Shown piece after piece: positions 60,337 to 64,000 of a stretch of DNA of 64,000 nt (positions within the stretch are counted from its first letter, which is position 1; the number at the start of each line of letters is the position of its first letter). Under the pieces are notes generated by a model. The model was given only the letters and a program-made list of their open reading frames with translations, had not been told where the DNA came from and searched no databases. Source of the DNA: Nannocystis punicea (lineage in GTDB: Bacteria > Myxococcota_A > Polyangia > Nannocystales > Nannocystaceae); contig NZ_CP114040.1 of the NCBI RefSeq assembly GCF_026965555.1, positions 3,410,001 to 3,474,000 on the forward strand, read 5' to 3'. Both the position numbers and the translations under genes were made by a program.

Positions 60337-61263
60337 ATGTCGCTCGCGCAGACCACTCCTCTTCTGCGTTCCCTGCCGCTCGGCGCGGCGCTCGGCGAGC
60401 CGGTGCTGTTGAAGATGGAGGCGCTGCAGCCGTGCGGGTCGTTCAAGCTGCGCGGGCTCGGCCGCCTGTGCGCCAGCCGGGTCGCCGGCGGAGCGCGGCG
60501 GCTGGTGTGCGCGTCCGGCGGGAACGCGGGCCTGGCGGTGGCCTACGCCGGACGACGTCTCGGCGCGGCGGTGCGAGTGGTGGTGCCTTCGACGACGAGC
60601 GCGCGGTCGCACGAGCTGCTGACCGCGGAAGGCGCCGAGGTGGTGGTGCGCGGCGACGACTGGCTCGCGGCCCACCGGGCGGCGCTCGCCGAGCTGCCGG
60701 AGGACGCGACCTACATCCATCCTTTCGACGACCCGGAGATCTGGACCGGTCACGCCGACATCGTGGTCGAGGCCGCCGCTCAGGCGGAGCGCCCGGGCGC
60801 GGTGGTGGTGGCGGTCGGCGGTGCGGGCCTCCTCTGCGGCGTGCTGCAGGGGATGCACGCGGTCGGCTGGACCGACGTGCCGGTGCTGGCGGTCGAGACC
60901 GAGGGCGCGGCGTCGTACGCGGCCGCTCTGGCCGCGGGCGCGCCGGTGGCGATCCCGGCGATCACCTCCCTGGCGACGACGCTCGGCGCTCGCGCGGTCG
61001 CGGCCGAGGCGGTGGCGTGGTCGCGTCGCCACGAGATCGTGCCGTGGACGGTCAGCGATCGCGCGGCGGTGCAGGCGTGCCTGCGCTTCGCCGACGACCA
61101 CCGCGTGCTGGTCGAGCCGGCCTGCGGAGCTGGCCTTTCGGTCATCTACGATCGGGCCCCGCCGCTCGTCGGCCGCGGACCGGTGCTGGTGATCGTGTGC
61201 GGCGGCGCGGGGGTCAGCCTCGCGCTCCTGCGCCTGTGGGCCGAGAGCACCGGCGCTCGCTGA
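60337..61263 (+). CDS. PLP-dependent L-serine/threonine dehydratase
   Basis: The product has 308 residues. PLP-binding Lys in CGSFKLRGLG, phosphate cup SGGNAGLAVAYAGRR, then VVPSTTSARSHELL, YIHPFDDPEIWTGHADIVVE, VVVAVGGAGLLCGVLQGM, LAVETEGAASYAAAL, LVEPACGAGLSVIY and VIVCGGAGVSL follow the order seen in eukaryotic-type serine dehydratases, which turn L-serine into pyruvate and ammonia. The N-terminal region is complete from ATG 60337; a GTG 15 bases upstream is an alternative. It reads in the same direction as the MurE-like gene further on, but a pseudogene lies between. Confidence 0.8.
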   Translation: MSLAQTTPLLRSLPLGAALGEPVLLKMEALQPCGSFKLRGLGRLCASRVAGGARRLVCASGGNAGLAVAYAGRRLGAAVRVVVPSTTSARSHELLTAEGAEVVVRGDDWLAAHRAALAELPEDATYIHPFDDPEIWTGHADIVVEAAAQAERPGAVVVAVGGAGLLCGVLQGMHAVGWTDVPVLAVETEGAASYAAALAAGAPVAIPAITSLATTLGARAVAAEAVAWSRRHEIVPWTVSDRAAVQACLRFADDHRVLVEPACGAGLSVIYDRAPPLVGRGPVLVIVCGGAGVSLALLRLWAESTGAR

Positions 61264-61328
61264 CAGCCGGCGCGGCTTGACCGCGACGCGGGGGTCGGCC
61301 ACCGTGCCCGAGGGGAAGGGCGGGTGGT

Positions 61329-61738
61329 ATGCAGATCCAGCGGGAGAAATTCTTCGCTCTGACGGCCTCGCTGGCGGGTTTTTGGCCCAACGCGGGCTGC
61401 ATGATCGACCTCGGCGGGGTGGCGACCGAGGACTCGACGACGACGACCCCCGCGTCGACGACGGCGACGACCGCGAGCACCACCGAGGACGCGACACCGG
61501 CACCGCGTCGACCGACGCACCGATGAGGGGCGCGCCGACGACCGGTGGGAGCACCGCCGGCGAGGAGGACTGCTGCCTCGCTGTGGTTGCGCCGACGACG
61601 CCGTCGCGACGTGCGTGTGCGACGGGGACCCGTTCGGCTGCGGGCTCGCGGGCGGCGACCGGGACGAGGCCTGCGTCCGCGACGTGAACACGTCGGGCTG
61701 CGGCCTGCGCGACGCGCCCGACGCCGGGAGACGACTTG
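61329..61738 (+). pseudogene. Decayed Cys-rich lipoprotein gene
   Basis: The first frame gives a lipoprotein-like start MQIQREKFFALTASLAGFWP followed by NAGC and a Thr/Ser linker, stopping at 61526. A second frame continues the linker (GTASTDAPMRGAPTTGGSTA, GEEDC). A third reads PRCGCADDAVATCVCDGDPF and GCGLAGGDRDEACVRDV to about 61735. The pieces fit one lipoprotein with an EGF-like Cys-rich end after two frame corrections. Pseudogene or sequencing errors; decay seems likelier given two breaks in 400 bases. Confidence 0.55.
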
Positions 61739-61795
61739 AGCGGCCTGTTCACCGGCGCGCCCGGGCGGGCGCCGACCTGTGCGAAGCTTCGGCCC

Positions 61796-63037
61796 GTGAG
61801 CGACCCGAGGCCCGTGCCCGCCGCCGCCCCCTGGGCCGAGGACATGTGCACGTTCGGCGTGACCGGCACGAACGGCAAGACGTCGACGACGACGATGCTG
61901 GCGGCGATCGTCCGCGCGGCCGGGCAGCACGTGTTCGCGGCGACGACCCTCGACTATTCGCTCGACGGCCGGTCGCTGCCGGTCGAGCGCAGCTGGCAGG
62001 GCTTCCTCGCCGCGGCCGAACAGGCGCGCGCGGCCGGGGCCCGCCACGCGGCGGTCGAGATCACCAGCCAGTCGCTGGCCCGCGGCTACGCCAAGCGCTG
62101 GCGGTTCGACTGGTCGGTGTTCACCAACCTGTCCCCCGACCACTTCAAGAGCCACGGCTCGTGGGAGCACTACCTGGCCAGCAAGGCCCAGCTGTTCGTC
62201 CACACCTCGCCGGGCGGGGCGGCGATCCTCAACGCCCGCGACCCGGCGGCGCTGCTCCTCGACCAGGTCACGCCGGTCGACGTCCGCCGGGTGTGGTACG
62301 GGGTCCTGTCCCGTGGGGCATGTCTGAAGGAACATGACCTCGAGGCCGTGTCCGTAGGGACATCCGTCGACGGGACGGCGCTGACGCTGGCGCCGTCGCC
62401 CCTGGCGGAGGCGCTGGGCGGGGCGCTGCAGGTGGCGTACGTCGGCGAGGTGTTCGCCGAGAACGCGCTGGCGGCCGCCGCCGCGGCGCTGTCGGCCGGC
62501 TTGCCGGCGGCGGCGGTGCGCGCGGGCCTGGCGAGCTGCCCGGTGGTGCCCGGCCGCTTCGAGGTCCTGGGCCGCGCGCCGGTGGTGGTCGTCGATTACG
62601 CGCACACTCCCGACGCGCTCGAGCGGACGTGCGCGACGGCGCGGGCGCTGGCCGGCGCGGGCCGGGTGATCGTGGTGTTCGGCGCCGGCGGCGACACCGA
62701 CGCGGGCAAGCGCGAGCCGATGGGCGAGGCGGTCGGGCGCGCGGCCGACCTCGCGGTGCTGACGACCGACAATCCGCGCCGCGAAGATCCGCGGCAGATC
62801 GCGGGCCACCTGCGCGCAGGCCTGGCGCGCGGCGGGCGGGCGCGCATCGTCGAGGAGGTCGATCGACTGCGGGCGATCGGCCTGGCGCTCGAGCTGGCGC
62901 AGCCGGGCGACGTGGTGGTGGTCGCCGGCAAGGGCCACGAGTCGGGCCAGACGATCGGCGACGAGACGCTGCCGTTCTCCGACCGCGCGGTCGTCCGGCA
63001 GCTGCTCGGGCTGGAGGCCGGCGATGGCGAGGCCTGA
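61796..63037 (+). CDS. MurE-like Mur ligase lacking the N-terminal domain
   Basis: The GTG at 61796 gives 413 residues. The ATP-binding loop GVTGTNGKTST is at 21-31, so the usual N-terminal UDP-binding domain of about 90 residues is absent. AAVEITSQSLARGY, FDWSVFTNLSPDHF, GRFEVLGRAPVVVVDYAHTP and DNPRREDP (325-332) follow MurE; DNPR is the diaminopimelate-recognition motif. It probably ligates an amino acid or peptide to a carboxylate, perhaps in peptidoglycan recycling rather than on UDP-MurNAc. Residues about 170-190 are encoded by a five-unit 14-bp repeat array. The next gene starts 14 bases before its stop. Confidence 0.8.
   Translation: MSDPRPVPAAAPWAEDMCTFGVTGTNGKTSTTTMLAAIVRAAGQHVFAATTLDYSLDGRSLPVERSWQGFLAAAEQARAAGARHAAVEITSQSLARGYAKRWRFDWSVFTNLSPDHFKSHGSWEHYLASKAQLFVHTSPGGAAILNARDPAALLLDQVTPVDVRRVWYGVLSRGACLKEHDLEAVSVGTSVDGTALTLAPSPLAEALGGALQVAYVGEVFAENALAAAAAALSAGLPAAAVRAGLASCPVVPGRFEVLGRAPVVVVDYAHTPDALERTCATARALAGAGRVIVVFGAGGDTDAGKREPMGEAVGRAADLAVLTTDNPRREDPRQIAGHLRAGLARGGRARIVEEVDRLRAIGLALELAQPGDVVVVAGKGHESGQTIGDETLPFSDRAVVRQLLGLEAGDGEA
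62305..62374. repeat. 14-bp repeat array inside the MurE-like gene (5 units)
   Basis: Units start at 62305, 62319, 62333, 62347 and 62361 in exact 14-base register (CCTG, CATG, CATG, CGTG, CATC). The array is translated as LSRGACLKEHDLEAVSVGTS and lies between the ATP-binding and C-terminal regions, where MurE proteins have a variable loop. Confidence 0.9.
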
Positions 63038-64000
63038 GTCCGAGGCCGGACAGGCGCGCCGCGAAGCGCTGGACGAGCGCGCGACGAACCCGGAGGTTCG
63101 CGTCGAGCGGCGAGTAGGCGACGGTCTGGACGAGCGAGCGGCGGCGCTGCTCGAGCTGCGCGTCGCGGGGGTGCTGGCCGAGCGGCGGCAGGCGCTGCAG
63201 CGCCGGTTCGGCTGGGCCGGACCTGTCCTGCGCTGCGCGGTCGAGCCACGGCGGCGGACCCTGGCGCTCGTCGGCGAGGCGCTGAGCCGAAAGGCGCTGG
63301 CGGCCGCGCTGGCCGAGCTGGGCGCGGCGCTGCCCGCCGGGTGGCGTATCGACGCCGCGGGGACGGAGATCGCGGCGCCGCGCGCCTGGTTCGCGCTGCC
63401 GGCCGGCGTGACCCGGCTGTGGCGGGCGCCGCCCGCGGGAGTGATCGTCGACGGGTGCGTCGGGATATGTCCCTCGGAGCATGTCCTCAAGGACGTGTGG
63501 GCGCAGCGGCGCGGGAGTGAGAGTCTTTCATGGCATGTCTCTTGGGACATGTTTGACTCGACCTCCGCCTCCGGACGAGGGGGCCGACCGGCGGCCCTCG
63601 TGGCCGCGCCGATCTGCTCGTGTGGGGTGCGCGAGTGCACGGGCGGGCGAAGCGGCGGGGTGAAGCTCAGGGGGTATGAGAGTTCGGCGCGTGCGTTGTT
63701 CGACAGAGATCGATTGTGTCCCGATGAACATGTCCTTGAGGACATGAGATTTGAGAGTGCGGCGTGCGGGCGGGCCGGGTGGTGTCCCGATGAACATGTC
63801 TGCGAGGACATGGAGATGTGCACCGAGCTGCTGGCCGACGACGGCCCGGTCGGGGTGCTGGCGGCGGGGGGCGGCTGGGCGCTGGTGCGGGCGCGCGACG
63901 GGACGATCGGGTGGACGCGGGCGCGGCTCGGCGCACTGGTGGCCGTTGCATCCCGGACGACGCCGGCGCGCGGCGAGGTGGTCGCGTTGACGCGGGTGCT
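63024..64000 (+). CDS. SH3-domain protein carrying several repeat-encoded segments (partial)
   Basis: The frame from ATG 63024 stays open to the window end (325 codons). It begins inside the MurE-like gene, so the two are probably translationally coupled. Residues 1-150 are Arg/Ala/Leu-rich helices and a small beta part (AWFALPAGVTRLWRAPPAG); residues about 272-310 (TELLADDGPVGVLAAGGGWA, LVRARDGTIGWTRA) resemble a bacterial SH3 domain as found before NlpC/P60 cell-wall peptidases. Between them the frame passes through repeat copies encoding SEHVLKDVW, SWHVSWDMF, PDEHVLEDM and PDEHVCEDM. A peptidase domain may follow outside the window; with the MurE-like partner this would fit murein peptide metabolism (inference). 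Confidence 0.65.
   Translation, partial: MARPESEAGQARREALDERATNPEVRVERRVGDGLDERAAALLELRVAGVLAERRQALQRRFGWAGPVLRCAVEPRRRTLALVGEALSRKALAAALAELGAALPAGWRIDAAGTEIAAPRAWFALPAGVTRLWRAPPAGVIVDGCVGICPSEHVLKDVWAQRRGSESLSWHVSWDMFDSTSASGRGGRPAALVAAPICSCGVRECTGGRSGGVKLRGYESSARALFDRDRLCPDEHVLEDMRFESAACGRAGWCPDEHVCEDMEMCTELLADDGPVGVLAAGGGWALVRARDGTIGWTRARLGALVAVASRTTPARGEVVALTRV
63466..63812. repeat. Four 14-bp repeat copies in one reading frame
   Basis: Units at 63466/63480/63494, 63534/63548, 63729/63743 and 63795/63809, each pair 14 bases apart. The last two copies are embedded in the same longer context GTGTCCCGATGAACATGTC (63716 and 63782), a 66-base direct duplication that keeps the reading frame. 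Confidence 0.85.

Noticed and set aside
1..64000. tRNA, rRNA, riboswitch and retron RNA genes
   Set aside because: I looked for conserved tRNA arms, rRNA blocks, common riboswitch cores and a reverse transcriptase and found none; a covariance-model search would be decisive.

Overview
The window is very GC-rich, uses TGC, CTG and CTC codons heavily, and carries one of the densest sets of secreted lipoproteins one can meet: about twenty genes start with a lipobox (LTAC, LAGC, VGCG, LMSC) followed by a Ser/Thr/Gly/Pro linker and a Cys-rich, beta-propeller, VWA, RCC1, FG-GAP or choice-of-anchor domain. Together with a tandem Ser/Thr kinase, MopE-like repeats and copper/heme lipoproteins, this points to a myxobacterium of the Nannocystis/Plesiocystis type (inference; no rRNA or tRNA gene was seen). 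No CRISPR array, cas gene, prophage or biosynthetic cluster was recognised.

Layout. 1-14.8 kb is a partly decayed accessory stretch: a peptidase MA-like gene and its coupled partner, several lipoprotein genes, frameshifted lipoprotein remnants (1932-2606, 5921-6125), copies of one lipoprotein gene tail at two further sites (11731-11842, 13470-13577), an IS3-type transposase split by a gene (7617-8730), a truncated toxin-like ORF and a complete two-ORF IS5-family element (9006-9957), ending in a divergent DAHP synthase. 14.8-31 kb holds a lone TssB/TssC-like sheath protein, a radical SAM/SPASM protein coupled to a small membrane protein, lipoproteins, a tandem kinase and a PanE-like reductase. 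31-38.4 kb is a block of large surface lipoproteins. 38.4-49.5 kb combines a rhodanese/cysteine desulfurase/metallo-beta-lactamase fusion, two copper monooxygenase-like lipoproteins with heme motifs, a tetraheme cytochrome and three tandem paralogues. 49.6-53.6 kb is a compact four-gene membrane operon (PQQ-like lipoprotein, TPM-like, TIM44-like, DUF502). 54-64 kb has an FG-GAP lipoprotein, a frameshifted methyltransferase, a TetR gene with a clear two-palindrome operator, a serine dehydratase, a MurE-like ligase and an SH3-domain protein that runs off the end.

The most striking feature is not a gene. A short repeat with a 14-base period, consensus CATGTCCNNNNGGA, recurs throughout. Consecutive CATG (or CCTG, CAGG, CACG, CGTG) marks fall exactly 14 bases apart in arrays of two to six units, so each pair of units forms a palindrome TGTCC-N4-GGACA. 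Arrays fill seven of the ten gaps between convergent genes (14840, 19991, 30183, 38387, 42858, 47277, 57432), sit upstream of the paralogous genes near 45 kb, and also occur inside reading frames, where they are translated: in the MurE-like gene, in the last gene (four copies), at the N-terminus of the TIM44-like gene, in the proline-rich protein at 697-1464, and in the CPEGQ motif of the Cys-rich lipoproteins, where they impose codons otherwise rare in these genes. Convergent-gap placement suggests a bidirectional terminator or 3'-end hairpin role; invasion of coding sequence suggests an element that spreads or is selected at the DNA level. I could not match it to any family I know.
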